A stretch of DNA of 64,000 bases from F23-D06 sp045130275 (GCA_045130275.1 JBGUPL010000081.1:1-64000); one strand, 5' to 3'. Shown: positions 7,911 to 15,634, counted from the first letter of the stretch. Program-made: numbers and translations. The notes: generated from the sequence alone by a model not told the origin.

Positions 7911-8037
7911 TTACTACGTGTTGATTACTGCGTGTTGATTACTGCGTGTTACCAACAGCGAAGCTAATCAACATGAAATAACTAACAGCCGAAGGCTAAC
8001 CAACAGCGAAGCTAACCAACATGAAATAACTAACTTA
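7899..8037 (+). repeat. Triloop-hairpin array (family A), copy 5
   Basis: Starts within the last codons of the preceding gene in the inverted form (CACTGCGTGTTGATTACTAC and similar) and switches at about 7950 to the direct form (CAACAGCGAAGCTAATCAAC, CATGAAATAA, CAGCCGAAGGCTAA). Last of the five clear family A arrays; none is seen after 8.04 kb. Confidence 0.8.
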
Positions 8038-8050
8038 AATTTTAACCGTT

Positions 8051-9142
8051 ATGTTTTTCCAAGTTTATGGGGCTAACGCCCTGGCCCAGTGGGGGATGTT
8101 GCTCGTTGTCCTCGTGGGTCTCATCCTGTTCAACGAGTTCGCCCGTCGCACCAAAGCCGGCGGCATCATCACATTTTTCGTCATCCCCGTCATCCTGACG
8201 GTCTATTTCGTGGCCATCGCCATCGGAGCCCGCTCCGGAGCTGAATGGGCGGTCAACAACCAGACGCACGTCTATATGAACGGCTGGTTCCACTACGCCA
8301 AGCTCTACGCCGCGCTCACCGGTTGTATCGGCTTCATGATGATCAAGTACAAATGGGGCATCGGCGCCAAACACTGGTTCAAACCGTTCCCGTTCATCAT
8401 CGTGGCCATCAACATCCTCATTGCCGTGGCTTCCGACTTCGAATCCGCCTTTATGGGCTGGAACAAGTGGTGGCTCTCCAGCGAGGGTGTGTGGCTCTAC
8501 GGCGGCTGGCACAACGTTATGAACGGCGTCGCCGGTCTGCTCAACATCCTCTGTATGACCGCTTGGTGGAACGTCTTCCCGTCCAAGGATAAGAAAGACA
8601 TGATCTGGGCCGACATGACCTGGGTCTTCATCGTGGTCTATGACATCTGGAACTTCGCCTACACCTACAACTGCTTGCCCACGCACAGCTGGTTCTGCGG
8701 TATCGCGTTGTTGCTTGCCCCGACGATTGCAGCTATTTGCTGGAACCGCGGAGGTTGGATCATGAACCGCGCCAACACGCTGGCTATCTGGTGCATGTTC
8801 GCGCAGGTGTTCCCGCTCTTCCAAGAGACCTTCAAAGACGGTTTCCAGGCCTTCAAGTGGGCTGTGCTTCCCGTGCAGTATCCCAACGGCATCGAGACCA
8901 TCACGGAGATTTACGCTGCTGCCGGCGGTGAAGCTGCCGCTGTGGGCACCACCGTTGAGACCGTGGCCGGCAATCCGACCATGATGACGGTGATCAGCGC
9001 CTTGGCTCTCATCACCAACGCTGTCGCCCTGTGCTACATCATCGCCCAGGCCAAGAAGCGTCACATCAACCCGTACAAGGAAGATGTCTTCATCAACCAG
9101 AAGTACTACAAAGATGCTATGGAGCGCGCCGATCTGGCATAA
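8051..9142 (+). CDS. Polytopic membrane protein, DUF5692-like
   Basis: 363 residues with about eight or nine hydrophobic segments, unusually rich in Trp (WWLSSEGVWLYGGWHNVMNG, AWWNVFPSKDKKDMIWADM). It begins MFFQVYGANALAQWGMLLVV and ends with a charged cytosolic tail after the last helix. I assign it to the DUF5692 type from remembered sequence character, not from a search. No transporter or enzyme motif is recognised. The position right after hypBA-region genes and before hydF suggests a link to hydrogen metabolism, but that is inference. A strong terminator follows. Confidence 0.7.
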   Translation: MFFQVYGANALAQWGMLLVVLVGLILFNEFARRTKAGGIITFFVIPVILTVYFVAIAIGARSGAEWAVNNQTHVYMNGWFHYAKLYAALTGCIGFMMIKYKWGIGAKHWFKPFPFIIVAINILIAVASDFESAFMGWNKWWLSSEGVWLYGGWHNVMNGVAGLLNILCMTAWWNVFPSKDKKDMIWADMTWVFIVVYDIWNFAYTYNCLPTHSWFCGIALLLAPTIAAICWNRGGWIMNRANTLAIWCMFAQVFPLFQETFKDGFQAFKWAVLPVQYPNGIETITEIYAAAGGEAAAVGTTVETVAGNPTMMTVISALALITNAVALCYIIAQAKKRHINPYKEDVFINQKYYKDAMERADLA

Positions 9143-9161
9143 TCCAAACACGAATGCTATG

Positions 9162-9197
9162 AAAAAGGTCGCAGGAAAAAAACCTGCGACCTTTTTT
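9162..9197. terminator. Bidirectional terminator between DUF5692-like gene and hydF
   Basis: 14-bp perfect stem (9162-9175 with 9183-9196), loop AAAAAAA, flanked by A and T tracts on both sides. It ends the plus-strand unit (stop 9142) and the convergent minus-strand hydF unit (stop 9220). Confidence 0.85.
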
Positions 9198-9219
9198 GGT
9201 TCAATAATTTCGGTAAATT

Positions 9220-10398
9220 TTACAGCGCGGCAAACGGTGCCACCGCCCGGTCGAAGATGCCGTTGACGTAGGCGAGGACCATGCCGTAGTTGCTGACCGG
9301 GATGCCTGCTTCGATGGCCGGGCGCAACCGTTCCTTCAACTGCTTGCGGGTGACCATGCAGCCACCGCACTGGATAACCATCGCATATTGCTGGATGTCA
9401 GGGATTTGGTTGAGGCCCGACACGAAATCGAACTGCAGCTCTTTGCCCGTGAACTTGCGGATAAGACGCGGCAGCTTCACCCGCCCGATATCCTCGCAAG
9501 AGGTGAGGTGCGTGCAGGATTCCAACATCAGGATGCGGTCGCCGTCGCTAAGGTCGCGCAACTTCGGGGTCCCTTCAAGGTAAGCTCCGAACTCGCCCTT
9601 CTGGTGCGCCAATACCACGCTGAAGCCCGTCAGCGGGATGCTTTCGGGCACGGACTTCTCCACCTTGTGGAATGCCTGGCTGTCGGTGACAACCAATTTC
9701 GGGGCGCGGTGGTTTTGCAGGTAGGCCGCCACCTTGTCCTCTTTCAGCACGATGGCAACCGCCTCATTGTCAAGAATATCGCGGATGGTCTGCACTTGCG
9801 GGAGGATGAGCCGACCTTCGGGGGCTTCCGTGTCAATGGGAGTCACCAAGAGCACTTCATCGCCCTCGCCGATGAGGTCGCCGAGCAGCGAACGGGTACG
9901 GTACGCCGATTCGGGCATAATCCGCACGATTTCTTGCAGCATTTCGTCTATGCCGGAATGCGTTTTTGTACTGACATTCAAGACTTTGCGATCATCAACA
10001 TCCATCTCTCGAGGAGCGGTCAGGTCGCATTTGTTGTTGACGATGAGGTAGGGAAGTTCGAATTGGTGGAACTGTTCTATCAGCTGTCGTTCGGGGATGC
10101 CGACTTCATAATCGGTAATCACAAGGATGGCTAAATCGATGGTTTTCAACACTTCCAGTGATTTTTGGATGCGTTTCGCCCCGACGGTGCCTTCGTCGTC
10201 GATTCCGGCGGTGTCGATGATGATGCAGGGCCCGATGCCGAAAATCTCGATGGATTTGCGCACGGGGTCGGTGGTGGTGCCGGCCGTGGCGTCCACGATG
10301 GCGACCTCCTGTCCCGTGATGGCGTTAATAAGGGAACTCTTGCCGTTGTTCCTCCGCCCAAAAATGCCGATGTGCGGCTTGTCGTTACGTCCTTTCAT
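9220..10398 (-). CDS. hydF: [FeFe]-hydrogenase H-cluster maturation GTPase HydF
   Basis: 392 residues. HydF is the scaffold and GTPase on which the 2Fe subcluster of [FeFe]-hydrogenase is built with HydE and HydG. The G1 motif GRRNNGKSS (14-22), DTAG (62-65) and NNKCD are present. The C-terminal Fe-S site is complete: C295-x-H297 and the C344-G-G-C347 pair. hydE, hydG and a hydA are not in the window. It is the second gene of a minus-strand pair, 3 bp after an ABC exporter, and shares a bidirectional terminator with the opposite unit. Confidence 0.95.
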   Translation of the reverse strand: MKGRNDKPHIGIFGRRNNGKSSLINAITGQEVAIVDATAGTTTDPVRKSIEIFGIGPCIIIDTAGIDDEGTVGAKRIQKSLEVLKTIDLAILVITDYEVGIPERQLIEQFHQFELPYLIVNNKCDLTAPREMDVDDRKVLNVSTKTHSGIDEMLQEIVRIMPESAYRTRSLLGDLIGEGDEVLLVTPIDTEAPEGRLILPQVQTIRDILDNEAVAIVLKEDKVAAYLQNHRAPKLVVTDSQAFHKVEKSVPESIPLTGFSVVLAHQKGEFGAYLEGTPKLRDLSDGDRILMLESCTHLTSCEDIGRVKLPRLIRKFTGKELQFDFVSGLNQIPDIQQYAMVIQCGGCMVTRKQLKERLRPAIEAGIPVSNYGMVLAYVNGIFDRAVAPFAAL

Positions 10399-10401
10399 AC
10401 A

Positions 10402-12186
10402 CTAACTTATCGTTTTCGCAATCTTCTCGATATTCAAACTCCTTGCCGAGGCATCGATAATATCCTTGTAGATGCCGCCCTTCTTGTAGATTTCGTCGGG
10501 GTCGCCGTCTTCCTCCACGCGACCGTCCTTGAGGGCGTAGATGTAGTCGGCGTCGATGATCTGCGAGATGCTGTGGGAGATGATGATGACGGTGCGGTCC
10601 TGCTTGATGGCGTCGATGCTGTTCTTGATCTGCTCGGTGGCGATGGCGTCCAAACTGGCGGTGGGCTCGTCCAAGAAGATGATGGGCGGGTTCTTGAGGA
10701 ACATGCGGGCGATGGCCACGCGCTGCTGCTGCCCGCCAGAGAGGTCGGCAGCGTTGTGCGCGAATTGCTTCGGCAGCTCCATGACCTGGTCGTACAGGTG
10801 CGCCTTCTTCGCGGCCTCCACCACCTCCTCGTGCGTGGCCTCCGGGTTGCCGTAGAGGATGTTCTCCTCAATGGTGCCGTCGAAAATATGGTTCTTCTGC
10901 AAAACCAACCCGATGTTCTCGCGCAGGTAATGCGTGTCGTAGTCCTTCAAATCGACCCCGTCCAACGTGATGGTGCCCACCTGCGGCTCGTAGAACTTGT
11001 CCAACAGGTTGACGATCGTGCTCTTGCCCGCGCCCGACAGTCCGACCAACGCCGTGATCTTGCCCGGTTCAATCTTCATGTTAACACCGAACAACGCTTG
11101 CGTGCCGTTCGGGTAGGTGAAATCGACGCCCTTCAGCTCGAAGTTGCCGTGAATGGGCTCCGGCTTGTACTCGCCCGACGGCTCGACCTCCTTCTCGGAG
11201 TTGAGGATGCCGAAGAAGCCCTCGGCGTAGATCAGCGCGTCGTTCACGTCGTCGAAGATGCGCTGCAGCTGCGTAATGGGCGCGATGACGTTGCTGAACA
11301 ACATCACGTGGTACATGATTTTACCGATGGTCATGCCGGGGTATTCGATGAGCACCAAGTAGGCGGTGAGGATGATGACCAGCACGGTACCCACCTGCCG
11401 CACGAAGCTCTTGAGTCCGTTGTAGTAGAAGGCCACCTTGCGGGTTTTCATCTGGTTCTCCGTCACTTGGTTCTGGATGTCGAGCTGTTTTTGCCCCTCA
11501 ATCTGCTCGCGGTTGAAACTTTTGATGACGTTGATGGAGTCGATGATATTCTTGATACCCTGACTTTTAGTCTCCAAATGGCTACGCATCTCGCGCCGCC
11601 AACCCTTTAGCCGCCGTGCCTGCCGATAGGTAATCCAGAAATAGACCGGCACGATGCCGAGGGCGACCAAGCCGACATAGACGTTGGCCGCGAACATCAG
11701 GATAAGGGCGAGCAAGGCGCTGGTGAACAACGGCAACAGGTCGATGAAGAAGTTCTGCACCGTGCGCGACAACGAGCTGACACCCTGGTCGATACGCGCC
11801 TGCAGCTTGCCGGTGGCGTTGTCGCCCGAGTTGAAGAAGGCCATCTTGAAGGTGAGCACCTTCTCGATAACGCTCTGCGCCAAGTCTCGGCTCACGTAAA
11901 TCCGCATCCGCTCGCCGAAGTAGTTCTGCGCGAAGGTGACCAATGCGGAGAGCAACTCCTTGCCTAACAGCACGATGGAGATAATGGTCATAATCCGTGC
12001 CGCCTGGCCCCACTGGAAGTTGGTGCCGATGAGCGCGTTGATGGCATCCACCGTCCGGTCGAGCACGATGGCGTTGACCTGCGCCATCAAGGACCCGACC
12101 AACGTGAGGATTAAGGTGATGAGTACCAGCCATTTGTAAGGTTTCACAAACGGACGGAGGTTTTTGAAGAGTTGGAGGAGGTTCAT
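10402..12186 (-). CDS. ABC transporter, fused permease and ATPase
   Basis: 594 residues. Six-helix exporter membrane domain (about 15-310) followed by the nucleotide-binding domain (about 340-580) with Walker A GLSGAGKST (near 383-391), signature LSGGQQQR, Walker B IIFLDEPT and an H-loop (IIISHS). This is the MsbA/MDR-type half-transporter layout that works as a homodimer in the inner membrane. The substrate cannot be told from sequence. It is transcribed with hydF (3 bp apart), a pairing without known mechanistic sense. Confidence 0.9.
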   Translation of the reverse strand: MNLLQLFKNLRPFVKPYKWLVLITLILTLVGSLMAQVNAIVLDRTVDAINALIGTNFQWGQAARIMTIISIVLLGKELLSALVTFAQNYFGERMRIYVSRDLAQSVIEKVLTFKMAFFNSGDNATGKLQARIDQGVSSLSRTVQNFFIDLLPLFTSALLALILMFAANVYVGLVALGIVPVYFWITYRQARRLKGWRREMRSHLETKSQGIKNIIDSINVIKSFNREQIEGQKQLDIQNQVTENQMKTRKVAFYYNGLKSFVRQVGTVLVIILTAYLVLIEYPGMTIGKIMYHVMLFSNVIAPITQLQRIFDDVNDALIYAEGFFGILNSEKEVEPSGEYKPEPIHGNFELKGVDFTYPNGTQALFGVNMKIEPGKITALVGLSGAGKSTIVNLLDKFYEPQVGTITLDGVDLKDYDTHYLRENIGLVLQKNHIFDGTIEENILYGNPEATHEEVVEAAKKAHLYDQVMELPKQFAHNAADLSGGQQQRVAIARMFLKNPPIIFLDEPTASLDAIATEQIKNSIDAIKQDRTVIIISHSISQIIDADYIYALKDGRVEEDGDPDEIYKKGGIYKDIIDASARSLNIEKIAKTIS

Positions 12187-12232
12187 TGGGAATGGTTATG
12201 GGTTAGGGGTTATAGGTTATTGAAGCTTTAGA
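12187..12232. repeat. GGTTA-type repeat in ABC transporter leader
   Basis: Degenerate GGTTATG/GGTTAGG/GGTTATA/GGTTATT repeats (mostly 7-8 bp period) directly upstream of the ABC transporter start codon, between it and the -7 element at 12269-12276. Related heptamers occur at 35.45 and 61.13 kb. Confidence 0.55.
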
Positions 12233-12268
12233 GAGAGATTCATTATCTTTTTTTTGAGTTTTAGGCCG

Positions 12269-12276
12269 CAAAAGTA
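12269..12276 (-). promoter_or_regulatory. -7 element for ABC-hydF operon
   Basis: On the minus strand TACTTTTG, about 83 bp upstream of the ABC transporter start. It fits TAnnTTTG. Confidence 0.5.
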
Positions 12277-12306
12277 CAAAATTATTTATCTAAAAACGGA
12301 ATTGAT

Positions 12307-12330
12307 TTTTTTGAAAAAAACGTATTTTTG
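12307..12330 (+). promoter_or_regulatory. Promoter for hicB-hicA-lipoprotein operon
   Basis: TATTTTTG at 12323-12330 with a TTTTTTG at 12307-12313 upstream; ATG at 12352. Divergent from the ABC transporter promoter 30 bp away. Confidence 0.6.
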
Positions 12331-12351
12331 CCCCGTCATTAATAAACATAT

Positions 12352-12567
12352 ATGGAATATACTGTTATATTGGAAAAAATGGACAATGGTCAATGGTTCT
12401 GTCAATGTGAACAGGTACCAGAGGCAGTAACCCAAGGAGCCACCATTGAAGAGGCAAAAGAGAACATCAAAGATGCCATAGAGATGGTTCTGGCCGCCAA
12501 AAAAGAACTTACCAGAAAACAATTTATCGGACGTCGCATATTACGACGCAAAATAGCTATTCTTTAA
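12352..12567 (+). CDS. hicB: HicB-like antitoxin
   Basis: 71 residues. The start EYTVILEKMDNGQWFCQCEQ and the GATIEEAKENIKDAIEMVL stretch match the HicB partial-RNase-H fold (beta strands then 'eAl.nikeAiel'). It lacks an extra C-terminal DNA-binding domain, ending soon after the helix. In type II hicAB modules HicB blocks the HicA mRNA interferase. Here hicB is first, the reverse of the classic hicA-hicB order but common in Bacteroidota. Its stop overlaps the hicA start (TAATG). Confidence 0.8.
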   Translation: MEYTVILEKMDNGQWFCQCEQVPEAVTQGATIEEAKENIKDAIEMVLAAKKELTRKQFIGRRILRRKIAIL

Positions 12568-12755
12568 TGAAACGAACAGCCTTAATCAAATACTTATTGG
12601 AAAACAATTGCATCCTTTTCAAAGAAGGAAGTAATCATTCTGTATATATTAATAAAAATGGAAAAGGGTTATCTGCCGTTCCTCGCCATTCTGAATTAGG
12701 AGACCGCTTAGCAGTGGAAATCTGTAAGCAGCTGGGTATTCCAAAAATTAAATGA
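12567..12755 (+). CDS. hicA: HicA-like mRNA interferase toxin
   Basis: 62 residues, the usual small HicA length. The dsRBD-like fold is recognisable: MKRTALIKYLLENNCILFKE, then GSNHSVYIN with the catalytic His of the G-[GS]-x-H motif, and AVPRHSELGDRLAVEICKQLGI at the end. HicA cleaves mRNA when released from HicB. It overlaps hicB by 1 bp and the next lipoprotein gene by 4 bp (ATGA), so the third gene is translationally coupled to the toxin. Confidence 0.8.
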   Translation: MKRTALIKYLLENNCILFKEGSNHSVYINKNGKGLSAVPRHSELGDRLAVEICKQLGIPKIK

Positions 12756-13249
12756 ATACTTTTAAAATGTGCAGACCTAAAATATTACTGATACTCTTTA
12801 CACTTTGTCTTACCGCATCCTGCACAAGAGTTCGGAATAAAGTGGTGGATTTGTTGAGGACAAGTTCCAATTTCGAAGAATACCATGTCAGGCAACTTTA
12901 TCCTTCCTTGGGTCAAGATGACGATTGCGGGGTTTGCGAAGAATGGCCGCTCTACAATATGTGGTTTCGGTATCAAGGCACACCGGCGCAAGTGGAGTCT
13001 GCCATTATCGCCAAAGAATGTACCTACACAGAAATCACGCCTGACTCCGCATTTATCAGCTGTGATCGAAATTATATTTTGGAAAAACAGAGCCCTCATC
13101 AGAGAATCGACTTTTTTGACGAATGGGAAACCCTACCGGAGGATCATCTGCTATACTATCACTGCTGCAGGACGCCGCATCATCACTTTTTCGTGTTTGA
13201 TACGGTTACCGGTTACGTGTATCATCACATAGTCGAATTTCGGGAATAA
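12752..13249 (+). CDS. Lipoprotein coupled to hicBA
   Basis: 165 residues. Signal peptide with lipobox LTASC (residues 20-24), so it is an acylated envelope protein. The mature part has several Cys and His residues (GVCEEW, HCCRTPHHHFFVFD) and an acidic, aromatic composition. No family recognised. The start overlaps the hicA stop by 4 bp, unusual for a secreted protein following a toxin-antitoxin pair. A second in-frame ATG (codon 6) would also keep the signal peptide. Confidence 0.65.
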   Translation: MNTFKMCRPKILLILFTLCLTASCTRVRNKVVDLLRTSSNFEEYHVRQLYPSLGQDDDCGVCEEWPLYNMWFRYQGTPAQVESAIIAKECTYTEITPDSAFISCDRNYILEKQSPHQRIDFFDEWETLPEDHLLYYHCCRTPHHHFFVFDTVTGYVYHHIVEFRE

Positions 13250-13256
13250 AATTTCC

Positions 13257-13462
13257 CCGCACACCTAACGGCGTGCGGAACTCATCGTGGCCGCCCATCC
13301 CTACTACCAAGCCCGGCAGACCTAACGGCCTGCCCGTGCCTGTTTTATAACTAATATGGGGAAATGCTACGTTCGCGAACCAGCCCGTTAGGGCTGAAAG
13401 GCTCGGTAGCAAATGGGGTGTCTCGCGCGAGATTTTCGCAGGCCGTTAGGCCTGCGGGCAAA
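13257..13462. repeat. Family C palindromes (CCTAACGG centre)
   Basis: Four palindromes: 13257-13278 (CCGCACACCTAACGGCGTGC plus GG), 13315-13334 (GGCAGACCTAACGGCCTGCC), 13382-13395 (AGCCC-GTTA-GGGCT) and 13438-13455 (GCAGGCCGTTAGGCCTGC). The first two share an A/C mismatch at the same place. The last one contains the rimO stop codon in its loop. A homologous ~80-bp copy of the first two lies at 30921-31000. Confidence 0.75.
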
Positions 13463-14729
13463 CCGTTCCGAACAAATCATATTCCGCGGCGTCCGTGATT
13501 TCCACGTTGTAGAATTCGCCGACGGTGAGCGGTTGGGATTTGTCGATGAAGACGTCGTTATCGACATCGGGGGAGTCGAATTCCGTGCGGCCGATGTAGC
13601 AGTCGGGTTCCTCGCTGTCGATGAGCACCTTCATCGTGGTGCCGACGCGGGTCTGGTTGATCTCGTAGGAGATTTTCTCCTGCAGCTTCATGATCTCGTT
13701 CACCCGTTTGTTCTTTTCGGAGGCCTTGATGGGGTCGCCGAGGTCGAAGGCGGGCGTGTCTTCCTCTTGCGAGTAGGCGAAAACGCCAAGTCGCTCGAAA
13801 CGGTTGCGGCGCACGAACTCCACCAGCTCCTTGTGCTGCTCGCGGGTCTCAGTCGGGTAGCCGGAGATGAGCGTGGTGCGCAGCGCGATGCCGGGAATGG
13901 TCTCGCGGATGCGGGCGATGAGGTCGTAGATGTAGGCCGAGCTGCCGCCGCGCCGCATGCTCTGCAGGATGTCGTCGCTCACGTGCTGGAACGGAATGTC
14001 CAAATAACGGCAGTATTGCGGGTACTGCTTCATCACCTCTAAAATCTCGTAGGGGAAGTTCAGCGGGTAGGCGTAGTGCAGCCGAATCCACTGGATACCA
14101 TTCACTTGCGCGAGTTTATCCATCAGGTCGGCGAGTTCGCGCTTGCCGCTGCGGTCGATGCCGTAGTAGGTGAGGTCCTGGGCAATCAACATCAGCTCCT
14201 TAACCCCTTGGTCGGCAAGACGTTGCGCTTCATCTACCAAAAGCGGGATCGGTTTGGAGACCTGCTTGTCGCGGATGAGCGGGATGGAGCAGTAGGAGCA
14301 CTGGTGGTCGCAGCCCTCGGAAATCTTGAGGTAGGCATAGTGACGCGGGGTCGAGAGCATACGGTCCGCCGTGTTGAGCAGCTGGAAATCGGGGGATTCC
14401 AACAGCTTCGGCAGTTCCGCGAAGGTGAAAAAGCCATCCACCTCGGGCAGCGCCTCCTGCAGTTCCGCCATGTTGCGTTGGACGAGGCATCCCACCACGT
14501 ACAACTTCTTGATTTGGCGGCGTTTCTTGCGTTCAATTTGGTTCAGAATTTCGTTCACGGATTCTTCCCGCGCATCGTGGATGAAGCTGCATGTGTTGAT
14601 GATCACGATGTCAGACTTCTGCGCGCTTTCGTAATAGAGCTCATGGCCGTTGCGGTGCAGTTGCGCAGCCATAACTTCCGAATCCACAATGTTTTTGGAA
14701 CAACCTAAGGTGATGATATTGATGGTCAT
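13446..14729 (-). CDS. rimO: Ribosomal protein S12 methylthiotransferase RimO
   Basis: 427 residues from the ATG at 14729. That start is chosen because MTINIITLGCSKN is the conserved family N-terminus and because the TATCTTTG promoter (14749-14756) lies downstream of the alternative start at 14774. RimO is a radical-SAM enzyme adding a methylthio group to Asp88 of ribosomal protein S12. The N-terminal MTTase cysteine (GCSKN), the radical-SAM motif GCDHQCSYC (C-x3-C-x2-C) and a C-terminal TRAM domain (about 360-427) are present. The final codons (PQA) and TAA stop are inside a family C palindrome. Confidence 0.93.
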   Translation of the reverse strand: MTINIITLGCSKNIVDSEVMAAQLHRNGHELYYESAQKSDIVIINTCSFIHDAREESVNEILNQIERKKRRQIKKLYVVGCLVQRNMAELQEALPEVDGFFTFAELPKLLESPDFQLLNTADRMLSTPRHYAYLKISEGCDHQCSYCSIPLIRDKQVSKPIPLLVDEAQRLADQGVKELMLIAQDLTYYGIDRSGKRELADLMDKLAQVNGIQWIRLHYAYPLNFPYEILEVMKQYPQYCRYLDIPFQHVSDDILQSMRRGGSSAYIYDLIARIRETIPGIALRTTLISGYPTETREQHKELVEFVRRNRFERLGVFAYSQEEDTPAFDLGDPIKASEKNKRVNEIMKLQEKISYEINQTRVGTTMKVLIDSEEPDCYIGRTEFDSPDVDNDVFIDKSQPLTVGEFYNVEITDAAEYDLFGTVCPQA

Positions 14730-14748
14730 ACATTCAAATTTCAGTCGG

Positions 14749-14756
14749 CAAAGATA
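14749..14756 (-). promoter_or_regulatory. -7 element for rimO
   Basis: TATCTTTG on the minus strand, 19 bp before the rimO start at 14729. The U-tract of the upstream gene's terminator directly abuts it. Confidence 0.65.
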
Positions 14757-14787
14757 CAAAAAAAGCCGCGGCACTTACACCGCGGCT
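14757..14787 (-). terminator. Terminator of small lipoprotein gene
   Basis: Stem AGCCGCGG 14764-14771 with CCGCGGCT 14780-14787, loop 8 nt; on the minus strand it is followed by seven T. It ends the 72-residue lipoprotein transcript right before the rimO promoter. Confidence 0.8.
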
Positions 14788-14808
14788 GAGTTTGTTTTAT
14801 CAAAAGAT

Positions 14809-15027
14809 TTACTTACTTGTACACTCGAGACCGTTCTTTTTGCCGTCAATCATGACGTAAGTATTCATGTCAGAGCATTTCTTGTAGGAATCTTTATCCA
14901 ATTCCACTTCTGTAGGGTTGGAAGCAACACCCATGATGTAGGTTTTGCATTCACATTTCTTGTTGCAAGAAGTTGCAACACCGGCCAGCAATAATGCGGC
15001 ACCAAAAATTGCCATTACTTTTTTCAT
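14809..15027 (-). CDS. Small cysteine-rich lipoprotein
   Basis: 72 residues. N-terminal signal MKKVMAIFGAALLLAGVATSC with a lipobox (VATSC, Cys21), then NKKCECKTY and two more Cys near KKCSDMN and GLECTSK, giving five mature cysteines in about 50 residues. This suggests a small disulfide-bonded lipoprotein. No family recognised. It is monocistronic: own -7 element at 15072-15079 and own terminator at 14757-14787. Confidence 0.7.
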   Translation of the reverse strand: MKKVMAIFGAALLLAGVATSCNKKCECKTYIMGVASNPTEVELDKDSYKKCSDMNTYVMIDGKKNGLECTSK

Positions 15028-15071
15028 TTTTTTTATTTTTTAAGTGAATAATTTGGTTTATTTTTCGACGG

Positions 15072-15079
15072 CAAAAATA
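15072..15079 (-). promoter_or_regulatory. -7 element for small lipoprotein
   Basis: TATTTTTG on the minus strand, 45 bp before the start at 15027. Divergent from the plus-strand promoter at 15147. Confidence 0.55.
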
Positions 15080-15146
15080 TGTTTTTTTTTAAAACAAGAC
15101 GTTTTAATCTTTTTATTTGTCAACAGTCTTACGTTAGATATTTTTG

Positions 15147-15154
15147 TATTTTTG
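15147..15154 (+). promoter_or_regulatory. -7 element for lipoprotein gene at 15191
   Basis: TATTTTTG, 37 bp before the chosen ATG. Confidence 0.55.
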
Positions 15155-15190
15155 CAGTTTTGAAATATGTTCATTCAAAATTATATAAAA

Positions 15191-15634
15191 ATGAAAAAAC
15201 TGGCTATTGTTCTTTTCGCGGCCGTTTTGGCCTTGGCATCCTGCTCCAGCACAAACCCCTACGCTGGAAAATATTCCGGCACATATACGTTTGTGACCCA
15301 AAACATCAATAAAGAGGGTAACCTGCGTATGGTTTCCAACCCTTTGACCACAGGTCTTCTCGTTTATGGTGTGATTCCCATTGACCCTGTTGCCGGCACC
15401 GCCAATATGTATGTTTCCAATGCGGATAACAGTGCCCTTGTCACGCAACTGCTCCAACAAATTCAGTTCCAGAACAACATCTACAACGCTGCCACTGAGC
15501 AAATTAAGAATGTAAAAGTGGAGGCGGTATTCTCGGGTAACACCGTGAATGTGGATATGTACTATGAGATTGCGCTGATAGGGAATCTGCTCAACACCCG
15601 AGTAAGCATTGTCAAATTTGTCGGTACTAAGTAA
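15191..15634 (+). CDS. Lipoprotein of unknown function
   Basis: 147 residues from the ATG at 15191, which begins a proper lipoprotein signal (MKKLAIVLFAAVLALASC, lipobox LASC); an in-frame ATG at 15167 would add eight residues before it. The mature part (GKYSGTYTF, VEAVFSGNTVNVDMYYEIAL) looks like a small beta-barrel or lipocalin-type fold seen in many Bacteroidota lipoproteins that measure 'GTYSGT' ligands, but no binding site is identifiable. The MORN-repeat gene starts 14 bp downstream and is probably co-transcribed. Confidence 0.7.
   Translation: MKKLAIVLFAAVLALASCSSTNPYAGKYSGTYTFVTQNINKEGNLRMVSNPLTTGLLVYGVIPIDPVAGTANMYVSNADNSALVTQLLQQIQFQNNIYNAATEQIKNVKVEAVFSGNTVNVDMYYEIALIGNLLNTRVSIVKFVGTK

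Noticed and set aside
8042..9370. 442-residue ORF on the minus strand opposite the DUF5692-like gene
   Set aside because: Pro/Gly/His-rich translation with no domain sense; it is the antisense frame of a clear membrane protein and crosses the terminator.
10165..11610. 481-residue plus-strand ORF opposite the ABC transporter
   Set aside because: Composition dominated by Val, Asp and Leu repeats, with no fold signature; the minus strand encodes a full ABC exporter with all motifs.
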